A DNA stretch of 48,412 nt, taken from IMG/VR virus record IMGVR_UViG_3300035698_032172, positions 1-48,412 of that record. One strand, written 5' to 3'. How positions within the stretch are numbered: the first letter of the stretch is position 1; the number at the start of each line of letters is the position of its first letter. Positions 7,655 through 15,530 of the stretch are shown here, in pieces. The translations under genes were made by a program, and so were the position numbers. The notes under the pieces are model-generated. The model had not been told where the DNA came from. It was given only the letters and a program-made list of their open reading frames with translations, and ran no database searches. Source of the DNA: a virus.

Positions 7655-8625
7655 TTTTCTGTCTCCGTATCTTCTTCTATATCAAATTTTTCTGTAAACT
7701 GTTGGACGGTTATAATCAAGTCTTCTTTCGTAAATTCCTTTTGAATCTTAGACTCAAGATCTGCTTCAAGAGTCGCCTTCATATCATCTTTACCCTTACG
7801 CCACTCTTTATACAAATCATCAGTTGCATGCCACTTGCCGTAGGCTCCCTTGTCAGAAGCTAATATAGCATCTATGGCTTCTCTGTCATCTGCTTTCCAT
7901 GCTTTATGTAGAGACATCCTAACGAGTCTCTTGACTCTTTCTTTTGTCTCAGGGATATGCTTCAATGTAACTATGAAAGGATTATTTTCAGTATCATCTT
8001 CGTCCCTTGGATACAACTTAACATAGAAAATCTCTTTCAGTATAGTAATGTCAAAGCCGTTATGAGAAGGCACACCACTTCCTATAGCCTCATCCCACTC
8101 TCTTCCCCTTACTCCCCACTGTTCCCAAGTCATGCCCTCAGGTTGGTCTGTGTTGTCCCAATAAGGATACTCTTCGATCTCTTCCATAGCATCAAACATA
8201 TCCTGAATTTCTGATTCTTCTGTAAAGAGCAACAGAAACACTTCGTCATGGCATGGCAATATAGTCACACTACAACTAAACTCATATTGGAAATACTCAT
8301 TCATTCTTTCCAAGCTTTTGTTCGACAGTTCTGCTTTTCTATCAACAGACTCAGACACCAACCCCCATATAGACCTTGTGGGACTTTGTTCAAAGAATGA
8401 AACTCTTTTCTTGTCATCGTAATCATCGGGGAAGTCATTAAATACTTTTTTGGCAAGCATAGCATCATCGAACATATACACTATATCTCTTGCAACAAGC
8501 TTGTAGTATTTATTTCTATAATACTCTATTGCCTTCTCTTTGAACTTAAAGATTATATCCCTAATTTCTTTGAGGTTCTTTGGCGTATCTTTGAATTTAC
8601 GTCCGTTGTATATTTTGGTACTCAT
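7651..8625 (-). CDS. Hypothetical soluble protein, 324 residues
   Basis: A large soluble alpha/beta protein without a motif I recognise. The N-terminal third is helical and basic (residues 10-50), the centre is acidic with WDNTDQPEGMTWEQWGVRGREWDEAIGSG-type aromatic turns, and the C-terminal end is a charged helical segment (about 250-324). It starts on an ATGA overlap with the HPr-like gene, which suggests linked expression. Confidence 0.6.
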   Translation of the reverse strand: MSTKIYNGRKFKDTPKNLKEIRDIIFKFKEKAIEYYRNKYYKLVARDIVYMFDDAMLAKKVFNDFPDDYDDKKRVSFFEQSPTRSIWGLVSESVDRKAELSNKSLERMNEYFQYEFSCSVTILPCHDEVFLLLFTEESEIQDMFDAMEEIEEYPYWDNTDQPEGMTWEQWGVRGREWDEAIGSGVPSHNGFDITILKEIFYVKLYPRDEDDTENNPFIVTLKHIPETKERVKRLVRMSLHKAWKADDREAIDAILASDKGAYGKWHATDDLYKEWRKGKDDMKATLEADLESKIQKEFTKEDLIITVQQFTEKFDIEEDTETEK

Positions 8626-8909
8626 TTTTTCAATTCCATTTCGTCTTCTGAAAAACCTTTACTGATTAGCTCTATGATCTCATCTACTACTTCTTTTTCA
8701 TCTGAGCCATGTGCGGTAACACTCACCTCATCACCCACTAATGCTGCCATCATGGTTAGAGACATAATGCTTTTAGCATCTACCCAGTTCTCTCCATCTT
8801 TAGACAATGAAACATCGCTCGTAGCTTTTATAGCTATATCAACTATCATATTACAGGGTCTCATATGTACCCCATACTCATTAATCACTTTTGCTGTTTT
8901 AACTGTCAC
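8622..8909 (-). CDS. HPr-like phosphocarrier protein
   Basis: With the GTG start at 8909 the protein has 95 residues, the normal HPr length. The GTG overlaps the upstream stop (GTGA), has AAGGA before it, and places the active-site histidine of GVHMRP exactly at residue 15 with Arg17 as in bacterial HPr. The AKSIMS motif around the regulatory serine (here Ser47) is also kept. HPr relays phosphate from PEP and enzyme I to sugar permeases; Ser phosphorylation governs carbon repression in Firmicutes. In a phage this may divert or rewire host PTS signalling. An in-frame ATG 11 codons upstream exists but would overlap the upstream gene by 37 bases. Confidence 0.85.
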   Translation of the reverse strand: MTVKTAKVINEYGVHMRPCNMIVDIAIKATSDVSLSKDGENWVDAKSIMSLTMMAALVGDEVSVTAHGSDEKEVVDEIIELISKGFSEDEMELKK

Positions 8910-9151
8910 CTTGGATTCCTTATCTGTTGTCGGTAGTTCCACCCATTTGGAAACGCTCCTTGTTCATTAAGCACTTCATTAGTCTCATCAATAAATTCTA
9001 TATCGATATCTTCATTTTCGCAAAGAAGAAAAACTATTGCTTCGAGTGGAGTATCTCCACGACCAATTGACGGAGACCCTGGCTGATTGACAAAATCTGC
9101 TATATAGACATCACCATCTTTAGTCAGTTTTAATTTTTGCTTTTTCTCCAT
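8906..9151 (-). CDS. Small HicB-like/phage conserved protein
   Basis: An 81-residue protein containing VYIADFVNQPGSPSIGRGDTPLEAI, a beta-hairpin plus TPxEA helix reminiscent of HicB-type single-domain proteins often seen in phages. No HicA toxin partner is adjacent. It overlaps the upstream membrane gene by about 30 bases and the HPr-like gene by four. Confidence 0.5.
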   Translation of the reverse strand: MEKKQKLKLTKDGDVYIADFVNQPGSPSIGRGDTPLEAIVFLLCENEDIDIEFIDETNEVLNEQGAFPNGWNYRQQIRNPR

Positions 9152-9395
9152 ATCTCTTACCTTTTTTATTTAACCAAAAATCTCTTAATATAATCCACAG
9201 GGCTAGCACAGCCAACCCTCCATAAAAGATGGCAGGAATTACTCCTATCAAAATAGCCGCAACGGAATGCCCTTTTACTACATATTCAGCAGTAATAAGT
9301 CCTTGCATCCCCACCATAAAAAAGAAGAACAAAATACCTCCGATAAGTAGAATCAATTTTACTGCTTTATTATCTAACGTTTTTCTAACACTCAT
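9120..9395 (-). CDS. Two-span membrane protein
   Basis: A 91-residue protein with hydrophobic segments at about 12-34 and 44-69, and a lysine-rich end (LNKKGKRYGEKAKIKTD). Member of the membrane cluster. Its last 30 bases overlap the next gene in another frame. No recognised family. Confidence 0.6.
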   Translation of the reverse strand: MSVRKTLDNKAVKLILLIGGILFFFFMVGMQGLITAEYVVKGHSVAAILIGVIPAIFYGGLAVLALWIILRDFWLNKKGKRYGEKAKIKTD

Positions 9396-9406
9396 TTTAT
9401 TTCTTC

Positions 9407-9691
9407 CTAACTATTTATTATTTGCATTACTAAACCAGTGACGAGAACTATCAACAAACAAATGATACTAAACATTATCTTTTCTTTATTGGTCTCAGCT
9501 ATTAACCACCGAGGAATTCTATAGCGTCTTTTGTCTTTTTTGAAAAATTCGACAGGACTATCAAAACGAACTTTTGTAGGAAACAGACCAAGATTGCGAA
9601 TCTTACTGACCGCCTCTTTGTTATCAAGAGCCTCAATAGTATCCTTAACTTCTCTGCCTTGAGCATCTAATGCTTCGTACTTAAATTCCAT
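9407..9691 (-). CDS. GspF N-terminal-domain-like membrane protein
   Basis: From the ATG at 9691 (94 residues) the first 45 residues (MEFKYEALDAQGREVKDTIE, then EAVSKIRNLGLFPT) match the beginning of type II secretion/type IV pilus F-proteins (GspF/PilC: YxAxDxxGxxxxGxIEA...LRxxGLFPT). The rest is a short linker and a single membrane segment (IMFSIICLLIVLVTGLVM), so only the N-terminal piece of the roughly 400-residue family is present. It ends at TAG; reading on would add five residues to a TGA overlapping the next ATG. It may be an adaptor that mimics part of a host secretion platform. Confidence 0.6.
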   Translation of the reverse strand: MEFKYEALDAQGREVKDTIEALDNKEAVSKIRNLGLFPTKVRFDSPVEFFKKDKRRYRIPRWLIAETNKEKIMFSIICLLIVLVTGLVMQIINS

Positions 9692-9702
9692 GAGCAACGC
9701 TC

Positions 9703-10041
9703 CTATACAACTGAATCCGCTATCTCAGAAGCTATCTCTGCTACCGTTTCTCTAAACGCTTTTTCTGACAAGGTAGTAATCTTAAAATATATACTCACAC
9801 CTGTCGTGACAAGAGTAACTATTGAAAAGATACCTGACACTAATATAACTACATAGAGGAATATCTTTAAAACAACCAACCCTTTGATAGCAGCCACTAT
9901 TAAAGACAATAACACTGTGAAAAGAAATGCTCCACCAGTCATTGCTAATATCTTCCAAAAGTTACCCATCAATTTAATTTTATGTTCTGCATCTAACTGT
10001 GTTTCATATGACATTTTTTTCTTCCTTTTGACATTAGACAT
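9703..10041 (-). CDS. Two-span membrane protein
   Basis: Up to 112 residues; the start may be ATG 10041 or the better placed ATG 10014 (MSYETQLDAEHK...), which has AAGGAAG before it. Two strong membrane segments lie at about 32-52 and 58-86, followed by an amphipathic C-terminal helix (EKAFRETVAEIASEIADSVV). It ends in TAG, and reading on would run deep into the next gene out of frame, so here TAG is a real stop. Confidence 0.6.
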   Translation of the reverse strand: MSNVKRKKKMSYETQLDAEHKIKLMGNFWKILAMTGGAFLFTVLLSLIVAAIKGLVVLKIFLYVVILVSGIFSIVTLVTTGVSIYFKITTLSEKAFRETVAEIASEIADSVV

Positions 10042-10048
10042 TTTATTA

Positions 10049-10588
10049 TTATTTCCTCATAGATACGCTACCCATGGCATCAACATCACCACCGACATTA
10101 CCTCACTCAACTCTACCGTTAGAATCGATGTCACCTGTCACATCTCCACAAGTGACTCTGCCATTAGAATCGATATTCCCTTTAACATCACCTTTGACTT
10201 CAACGCTACCGTTAGAATCAAGTGTGCCATTAACATCACCACCAACATTGACTGAACCAGCAGAATCGAGTTTGCCGACATTGCCTGCAACATTGATCAC
10301 TTGGATTCCTTGAGCGATTTCAGCATCGACTTCAACACCATCGATGATGATACGTTGCTGAGAAGAGCCGGGACCGATACATCCGAATTGAACACCTTTA
10401 GCATTAACCTTACCATTGACATTTTGAACGAATGTACTGCCACCGACTATATCACCACTGACAATATTTCCGTTCTGAATAACAACAGATGAGCTTTTCT
10501 TCTTAACCACTAAGGATTTTAGATCACCTGTTATATCCAAGACACCATCTTTGATAATGTCTTTTAATTCTTTTCCATTAATTTTCAT
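10049..10588 (-). CDS. Beta-solenoid repeat protein with an in-frame TGA
   Basis: The first 161 codons encode a basic-polar N-terminus (MKINGKELKDIIKDGV) and then short repeats of the type GDVxGxIDSNGxV, expected to form a right-handed beta-solenoid, as in bactofilin-like or adhesion-type coils. TGA at 10105-10103 interrupts the last repeat; after it the frame continues GNVGGDVDAMGSVSM and stops at TAA just before the next ribosome site. The preceding repeat has VTCGDV where this one has VE-stop-GNV, so a cysteine codon is the likely ancestral codon. The N-terminal segment (VVIQNGNIVSGDIVGG) suggests self-assembly. Function unknown. Confidence 0.6.
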
Positions 10589-10845
10589 TATGTAGATTCC
10601 TTCCTTTCCAACATCGTTATTTTCACTGTTGCTTGTAACATATAAACTTGTTTTTCCATATCCTCTTCTTTTGGCTCATAGCACTCATGCATACCCATAT
10701 GCATAATGATGAATTTGCTCCAATCAGAGTTCATACACAACCTCGTCATGGGACTGCCATTTGGAGACCATGCAAAGACTTCTCTTGGCAAGACATCTTT
10801 CAGATACTTCAATGGAAAATAAATTTCACTACTATCACAATTCAT
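10588..10845 (-). CDS. Hypothetical small protein
   Basis: An 85-residue soluble protein with mixed secondary structure (WSPNGSPMTRLCMNSDWSKFIIMHMGMHECYE) and a polar C-terminal helix. The stop overlaps the start of the beta-solenoid gene (TAATG), so they are coupled. No recognised family. Confidence 0.5.
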   Translation of the reverse strand: MNCDSSEIYFPLKYLKDVLPREVFAWSPNGSPMTRLCMNSDWSKFIIMHMGMHECYEPKEEDMEKQVYMLQATVKITMLERKEST

Positions 10846-10847
10846 AA

Positions 10848-11078
10848 CTATTCCAATTTCATCATTCTATGTATGCCATCAAAAGTTTCTTCCAACTCTT
10901 CACAGCTTTTATCTCTTCTGATTTTATCTACGAAGAATGTAGTAGTGTCTCCACTACTTTCTATCCATTCTTTCATAATTTTTTTAGCTTCATTTATATT
11001 TTCCGCACCAATAAAATGATGATACGATTTATACATAGGCACATGACAACCTGCCAATGATGGGCAAACAAATATCAT
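10848..11078 (-). CDS. Hypothetical small protein
   Basis: Starting at ATG 11078 it gives 76 residues (MIFVCPSLAGCHVP...HHFIGAENINEAKKIMKEWIESS). GAGG lies about 12 bases upstream. The INEAKKIMKEW helix followed by a short C-terminal region suggests a small alpha/beta fold such as those of host-modulating phage proteins. It is in the same frame as the upstream gene, from which it is separated by one TAG; the ATG and ribosome site make two genes more likely than one. Confidence 0.5.
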   Translation of the reverse strand: MIFVCPSLAGCHVPMYKSYHHFIGAENINEAKKIMKEWIESSGDTTTFFVDKIRRDKSCEELEETFDGIHRMMKLE

Positions 11079-11084
11079 ATTCAA

Positions 11085-11270
11085 CTATACCTCATTAAAG
11101 TTAAATCCATTTCTCAACAACAGTTGAATATCATCATCCATAACTAATTGGTGAAGAATTTGTTTTTCTGTACCACTTAAATTATTTAAACCTTTTTTTA
11201 GCAAAGAAATATACAAATCTTTTTTTCTTTTTCTGACATCAATAGTTTCTTGCAGGTCAGCCATAATCAT
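11085..11270 (-). CDS. Hypothetical small helical protein
   Basis: A 61-residue basic, helical protein (KRKKDLYISLLKKGLNNLSGTEKQILHQLV). Its ATG overlaps the upstream stop (ATGA). Ends in TAG, with the next gene in the same frame seven bases later. No recognised domain; the size and charge would suit binding to RNA, DNA or a protein. Confidence 0.45.
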   Translation of the reverse strand: MIMADLQETIDVRKRKKDLYISLLKKGLNNLSGTEKQILHQLVMDDDIQLLLRNGFNFNEV

Positions 11271-11533
11271 TCCTTGTTTCTAATATGCTCTACAAGCCCT
11301 GTATCACTAAACTTATACTTCCCTCTACGTATCCTTGTCAAAACACCTTTTTGAACTAATCTTGTTACGATAGCTGAGAAATGAGAATGCTGTTCAATTG
11401 CAACTTTATCTCTAATATTTTTGACTTCAAATTCGCCACTCTCAGAGGTAAGATATGCAATTTGAGTAGTAACTTCTCTCTCTTGCACAGACAAGGAAAA
11501 TTTTAAATAATACTCACATAAATGATCATTCAT
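11267..11533 (-). CDS. Winged-helix-like small regulator
   Basis: An 88-residue protein whose central part (TQIAYLTSESGEFEVKNIRDKV, then FSAIVTRLVQKGVLTRIRRGKYKFSDTG) has the helix-turn-helix plus wing pattern of small winged-helix DNA-binding proteins: an S/D-containing recognition helix, then a beta hairpin R(R/K)GKYKF. Likely a transcription factor or nucleoprotein of the phage. Coupled to both neighbours. Confidence 0.6.
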   Translation of the reverse strand: MNDHLCEYYLKFSLSVQEREVTTQIAYLTSESGEFEVKNIRDKVAIEQHSHFSAIVTRLVQKGVLTRIRRGKYKFSDTGLVEHIRNKE

Positions 11534-11943
11534 TATTTTTCATCCAAAAATATTTTACCAAGCTCTACCATTTCTTTAGCTCTTGGGTCAATCTCTTTCT
11601 TTTTGATGTCGTCAATTCTTTTGTTAAGTTTTTTCATACGAGCGAAGGCGGCATTCTTTTTATCTGCATAGATGACTCTAAACTTAGCATGTCTTTTCAT
11701 GCATCCACCGCCAGGACCATCATGTGTCATATACCACGAATTATCTGTTTTATTCTTATACCATAGTTTCCATGGCAAAGTTCCAAAAGGTAGGTCAATG
11801 CACCATACTTTCAAACCTTCCTCAAGCAAGACTCCATCGGCTGTATACTGACTATCATGAGCCTGTTTTTTAGCAGCTTCATCTAATGCATTAAGACTTT
11901 TGTTCACACTATTAAAGAACTTATCATCGAAAGGATTTTCCAT
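11533..11943 (-). CDS. Hypothetical phage protein
   Basis: A 136-residue protein with an acidic N-terminal helix, a beta-rich centre (VWCIDLPFGTLPWKLWYKNKTDNSWYMTHDG) and a charged C-terminal helix. The WYKNKTDNSWYMTHDGPGGGC turn is distinctive but I do not recognise the family. TAA overlaps the downstream ATG. Confidence 0.55.
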   Translation of the reverse strand: MENPFDDKFFNSVNKSLNALDEAAKKQAHDSQYTADGVLLEEGLKVWCIDLPFGTLPWKLWYKNKTDNSWYMTHDGPGGGCMKRHAKFRVIYADKKNAAFARMKKLNKRIDDIKKKEIDPRAKEMVELGKIFLDEK

Positions 11944-11960
11944 TTCTATGGTCTCCGAAA

Positions 11961-12437
11961 TTAAGTAAGTTCGATTTCTTTCCCATCCTTGAAAGATGTG
12001 ATCTTGAAAGCCGTACCATCTTCGATTGCCTTTTTAGCCTTCTCAAAGTCCTGCTTAGGGTCAAGGTCTTTCAAACCACGTTTGTGCCGACAATCGTCAC
12101 AGTTGCAAGATGGACCATGGTAAGGAGCAGAACTACCTGCTGGAACGTCCTCACCAAGACCTATATGCTCAAGCAGTTCGGCAAGCTGACTGTCAGAATG
12201 ATCGTACCAACTATCATTAATCACAATCCGACCATCCTGAATACGGGTATACATCTTACAGGCACGACCTGAGACATAATCCATACTGACGGTTCTATCA
12301 TCATTGATAAGACTCTGAGCATCTTCATCGCTCATCGGACCCTCTACGAAATGCATCATACCCATACCTTGTGAACGAGACAATTCATATACCTTTTTGA
12401 CAAATTCAACCATGTTTACATCTGTAATATCAATCAT
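11961..12437 (-). CDS. Hypothetical protein with a cysteine knuckle
   Basis: A 158-residue acidic protein. Its centre is alpha/beta, and near residue 113 it has SCNCDDCRHKRG, a probable zinc-binding loop. GGGAG stands before the ATG. It is the first gene downstream of a copy of the TTCCAGAGAAA element and probably begins a transcription unit. Function unknown. Confidence 0.55.
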   Translation of the reverse strand: MIDITDVNMVEFVKKVYELSRSQGMGMMHFVEGPMSDEDAQSLINDDRTVSMDYVSGRACKMYTRIQDGRIVINDSWYDHSDSQLAELLEHIGLGEDVPAGSSAPYHGPSCNCDDCRHKRGLKDLDPKQDFEKAKKAIEDGTAFKITSFKDGKEIELT

Positions 12438-12458
12438 TTGTGTACTCCCTATAAAAAA

Positions 12459-12509
12459 TTATTAACTTGTTTATGTTATATACCAGAAAATTATTTCTCT
12501 GGAATTTTT
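12459..12509 (-). promoter_or_regulatory. TTCCAGAGAAA element with possible promoter
   Basis: The element AAAAATTCCAGAGAAATAA (12509-12491) begins right after the stop of the upstream gene. Downstream of it, TTCTGG (12488-12483), 18 bases and TAATAA (12464-12459) could serve as weak -35 and -10. CCAGA and TCTGG can pair around the AAATAATTT core, giving a small hairpin. Other copies lie near 18.0, 28.0, 29.4 and 38.3 kb. Confidence 0.45.
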
Positions 12510-13341
12510 ATTTTAGCTTATCATAATCATCATCTATATATGGATTGTCTTCTTCCTTCTCTTCGAAAAGTTCATCGATAATTTCTTTATCCCCAGGTCT
12601 AGTAAAAATTTTGTTAAATATCTTTTTTGCTTCTTCCTCAGGTATAGGTTCAGGCATTTCAAAAGGAACAAATCCTTTACTATCACAAACGGGACAATCC
12701 TGAACCGCAACTGGAATAACTCCACTACCCTTACACTCTCTACACTTCGTGAACAGACCTTTTTCTCCTTTGATCATTAACAGAACTTCTACCAAATTTT
12801 TCCCATCCATCTCGTCATAATATTTAGGATATATCTGTATCACATCGCTATGACCAATTGGCATAAGAGAATGATGTAGTCCGCAGGTGCAGATCCCTAC
12901 AAATGACTGATATATAGCACAATCTCCGTCATGAACGATTGCTCCCTCAGGATGAGCCATGACTACTCTCTTATGCCTATGATACAACTTTGGATACTTC
13001 TTTTCTATATCGCTCATAGCATCGGAATTCTTCTTTTCTATTTCTTTTATAATGTTACCAGCCGTATTAACAAACCTACCTACATTCCCTGCCTCTGCAA
13101 TACCAAATTGATACGCAAATACGATATATATTACTTCTGCTAACTTTAGGAAATTATATCCTGAGTCTCTACTCCATGACTCACCCAACTTAAGAGTAAT
13201 TGATTGTATCTCACTCTTATACTCATCATCAGGAGCATTAGGAAACAAGCTGATCGGATCAAGAGCATCAATTTCTTTCTTGACAATAGCTTCGTATTTA
13301 TTAATTGATATCTGTTCGGCTTTTGTTAATATTTTACGCAT
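12508..13341 (-). CDS. Protein with DnaJ-type CxxCxGxG zinc knuckle
   Basis: A 277-residue protein. The N-terminal half is helical, with a CxxC-poor middle containing HPEGAIVHDGDCAIYQSFVGICTCGLHH. Around residue 200 it has CRECKGSGVI and 12 residues later CPVCDSKGF, one pair of the DnaJ-type zinc repeats. The C-terminus is acidic (FEEKEEDNPYIDDDYDK). DnaJ-like zinc modules are frequent in small phage proteins, and the J domain itself is absent. The start overlaps the upstream stop by about eight bases. Confidence 0.6.
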   Translation of the reverse strand: MRKILTKAEQISINKYEAIVKKEIDALDPISLFPNAPDDEYKSEIQSITLKLGESWSRDSGYNFLKLAEVIYIVFAYQFGIAEAGNVGRFVNTAGNIIKEIEKKNSDAMSDIEKKYPKLYHRHKRVVMAHPEGAIVHDGDCAIYQSFVGICTCGLHHSLMPIGHSDVIQIYPKYYDEMDGKNLVEVLLMIKGEKGLFTKCRECKGSGVIPVAVQDCPVCDSKGFVPFEMPEPIPEEEAKKIFNKIFTRPGDKEIIDELFEEKEEDNPYIDDDYDKLK

Positions 13342-13990
13342 TAGCCATCCTCATATTTAGGAACTTAATACCTGTAGTAATTTCTTCTTTAGCCCCATAG
13401 GGTATTCTATCCTTATGCTCATTAAACTCATCGCCTGTTTTTTCAAGATATATATCTTTTCTGACCATACAAGAATGTCTTCGTATTTCTTTTTTTCTTA
13501 CTATACGAAACTCTTTTTTAGAAGTAAATGCTTTTTCATTTTTAGCTTTTTCTTCATCGAAGTTAGGGTCTTTTTCTCTTCTAAGATTCTGTATCCTATG
13601 ATGGTCTGCTACTTCTCTGTCTATCTCAGCTTGGTCTTGTTCTTCATATCTTCTTTTTTCCGCAAGAATTTTTTGAGGTGTTTGTCCATTGTCATACTGA
13701 TAATAACCTTTTTCTGTCCAGTGCGTATCTATGGTAGCAGGTTCTCCCCATATTTCTACGGTTCTTGATTCTATAGCCCAATAGAGCATTTCTGTAAAGC
13801 AGACAGCAACCCATCTCTTAGCATCATTGCCGAGATTTTCTTTTTTACCCTCATACTTGACACCACACTTATAACAGAAATTTGGCTCGTACCAACTCCT
13901 GACAGCGATTGAATGTCCACACTTTAGACATGTGTAAAGTTCTACACCGTCAGAGTCATAGCCCGAATTGTAGTAGTATGGTATGTTCAT
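13334..13990 (-). CDS. Zinc-ribbon protein with charged C-terminal half
   Basis: A 218-residue protein. Residues 19-47 (YTCLKCGHSI, then NFCYKCGVKYEG) form a rubredoxin/zinc-ribbon-like four-cysteine site. The middle has a WVAVCFTEMLYWAIESRTVE helix, and the C-terminal half is highly charged and basic (EIRRHSCMVRKDIY), perhaps nucleic-acid binding. Starts on an ATGA overlap. Family not recognised. Confidence 0.6.
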   Translation of the reverse strand: MNIPYYYNSGYDSDGVELYTCLKCGHSIAVRSWYEPNFCYKCGVKYEGKKENLGNDAKRWVAVCFTEMLYWAIESRTVEIWGEPATIDTHWTEKGYYQYDNGQTPQKILAEKRRYEEQDQAEIDREVADHHRIQNLRREKDPNFDEEKAKNEKAFTSKKEFRIVRKKEIRRHSCMVRKDIYLEKTGDEFNEHKDRIPYGAKEEITTGIKFLNMRMANA

Positions 13991-14439
13991 GTAACAGGTT
14001 TTCCTTCTTTATCAACTTCTTTTTTTGTAATACGTTCAAACTTATCAGGGTTTTCTTTATATATCTCTTCTGGGGTTTTTCCTTCCATCGCTCCGCTAAT
14101 AAGTATAATACGTCCCGAAATCACAGAGGATATTTTTTGGATAGCATACATAAAATCTTCTTCAATTTTTTCATCAAAGATTAGCGGATCGTCGTCTCTA
14201 TCGACACAAAATATTTCGATAAAAGTATTATGAAAATAATAATCTATGCTCTCTACTTCCCCCTTATTACCATCTTTCGATATGCGAATACCCGCTTCCC
14301 ATACGCTCTTAGCATCGATAGGTTCTACCTTATAATCATTCTGACTGAGCATAGTACTTATACACCCCATAATAGCTGTACCGTGTATGCTCATATGCTT
14401 CACCATCATTTGTCTTGCTTCATCCGACATCGATTCCAT
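13987..14439 (-). CDS. Hypothetical protein, paralogue A of a tandem pair
   Basis: A 150-residue protein; GAAGGAAAAGCT precedes the ATG (an inner ATG at 14430 is possible). It is the intact paralogue of the gene just upstream: IEIFCVDRDDDPLIFDEKIEE and LISGAMEG match its IFAVNKKDESMIFDDRIEE and LISGALEG. The C-terminus (EEIYKENPDKFERITKK) is the key for recognising that the other gene continues beyond a TAG. Function unknown. Confidence 0.6.
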   Translation of the reverse strand: MESMSDEARQMMVKHMSIHGTAIMGCISTMLSQNDYKVEPIDAKSVWEAGIRISKDGNKGEVESIDYYFHNTFIEIFCVDRDDDPLIFDEKIEEDFMYAIQKISSVISGRIILISGAMEGKTPEEIYKENPDKFERITKKEVDKEGKPVT

Positions 14440-14869
14440 AGCTTTTCCTTCTTTCTGTTATTCTATTAAATTTTTCAGGGTAGTCATCATAGACCTATCC
14501 AGCCGACAGACCCTCTAATGCACCGGAGATCAAATTGACTTTACACTCAATTATTTCCAACATTTTTTCAACTGCGAACTCACGTTCTTCTATCCTGTCA
14601 TCAAATATCATGGATTCATCTTTTTTATTTACAGCAAAGATATCGAGCCATGTTTCTTCAAACTTCCATTCTTCAAATTCTTGTGTCTCTGCTTTAATAA
14701 CCGTCATAGAATTCTTCCAAAGATCATCTTCATCTATGGCTACAACCGCATCATATCCAGCATCATAAAGTCGTTTTGCTGCAAACAAAGTAACATCTTT
14801 AGACCATGTTTCATTTTCAATATTTCCCAGATATTTTTGAACTTTATCTTTGAATTCCTGAGGTATCAT
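14420..14869 (-). CDS. Hypothetical protein, paralogue B, with an in-frame TAG
   Basis: The open part is 124 codons to TAG at 14497-14495; the frame then continues 24 codons to TGA. The added residues VYDDYPEKFNRITERRK align with IYKENPDKFERITKK of the adjacent paralogue, and with them the length becomes 149 residues against 150. So the ancestral gene ran through this position, where the paralogue has glutamate; a former CAG (Gln) is the simplest guess. Either TAG is read through or the gene has lost its last 25 codons. Its end overlaps the next start by 20 bases. Confidence 0.6.
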
Positions 14870-15210
14870 TTGTTATCACACCATTTACTTAAGGTCTCTT
14901 TAAATTCTTCTTTCGTGCAGATACCAAGCTCTGCATATTGCTTTTGGTAAAGCCACCAACCTTCGCATTTATACTCCCACAACAACTTGAAAGTTTTTTC
15001 TTTGTCGCATTCTCTGACACAAGGATAAACATTATTGAATTGGACATCGACACCATGAGTTTTAAGAAATTCTGATTGAGCAGACATCACACAAAGATAT
15101 CCATCGAGATAAACAGAATACTTTTCATGTCTCTCATTTTTTTTAGCTTGTTCCAAAATATTTATAACGCCAGGAGCAAAACTGAAACCAATTTTTTCGC
15201 CATCTACCAT
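14866..15210 (-). CDS. Hypothetical protein
   Basis: A 114-residue soluble protein with a tryptophan-rich C-terminal region (LLWEYKCEGWWLYQKQYAELGI). The centre has VYPCVRECDKEKTF. The start overlaps the upstream stop (ATGGTAG), and the end overlaps the next start (ATGA). No known family. Confidence 0.5.
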   Translation of the reverse strand: MVDGEKIGFSFAPGVINILEQAKKNERHEKYSVYLDGYLCVMSAQSEFLKTHGVDVQFNNVYPCVRECDKEKTFKLLWEYKCEGWWLYQKQYAELGICTKEEFKETLSKWCDNK

Positions 15211-15530
15211 TTTGGTGTCTCCACTGTAGTCTTATTTACACTTGTAGTGTAATCTATTTCTCCGCATTTTGTACAAACACGTTTCCAACGCTTATCCGTT
15301 TTAGGAGAGACATAGAATGGACCTCTGTGATCAACTCCCATTGTGCCAAGAGCATCCCCAGGGATAGTATATCCCTTGTGGTGGATAAAAGCGGTTTCTG
15401 TCGGTCCCCACTCATGTCTACAATTTGCCGATAAACGTTCAAGTTCTCTCTTTTTAGACTTCAGATTTTCAGCACCTTGTGCTATCTCTCTTTTAAGTCT
15501 ATTTCTTTTTTGGATTGGGTTTTCATCCAT
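15204..15530 (-). CDS. Small protein with C-terminal zinc knuckle
   Basis: A 108-residue protein: a basic coiled-coil-like N-terminal helix (residues 5-35), then a beta-rich module ending in RVCTKCGEIDYT. C35-H (NCRHEW) and the later CTKC could bind one zinc. The same layout (helix, CxHxW, RWKRVCxxCG) is frequent among phage proteins of unknown role. Stop is TAG inside the next gene's start. Confidence 0.55.
   Translation of the reverse strand: MDENPIQKRNRLKREIAQGAENLKSKKRELERLSANCRHEWGPTETAFIHHKGYTIPGDALGTMGVDHRGPFYVSPKTDKRWKRVCTKCGEIDYTTSVNKTTVETPKW

Noticed and set aside
10848-11270. Fusion of two small same-frame genes across one TAG
   Set aside because: The second has its own ATG and GAGG, and chance alone predicts one third of neighbours in the same frame.
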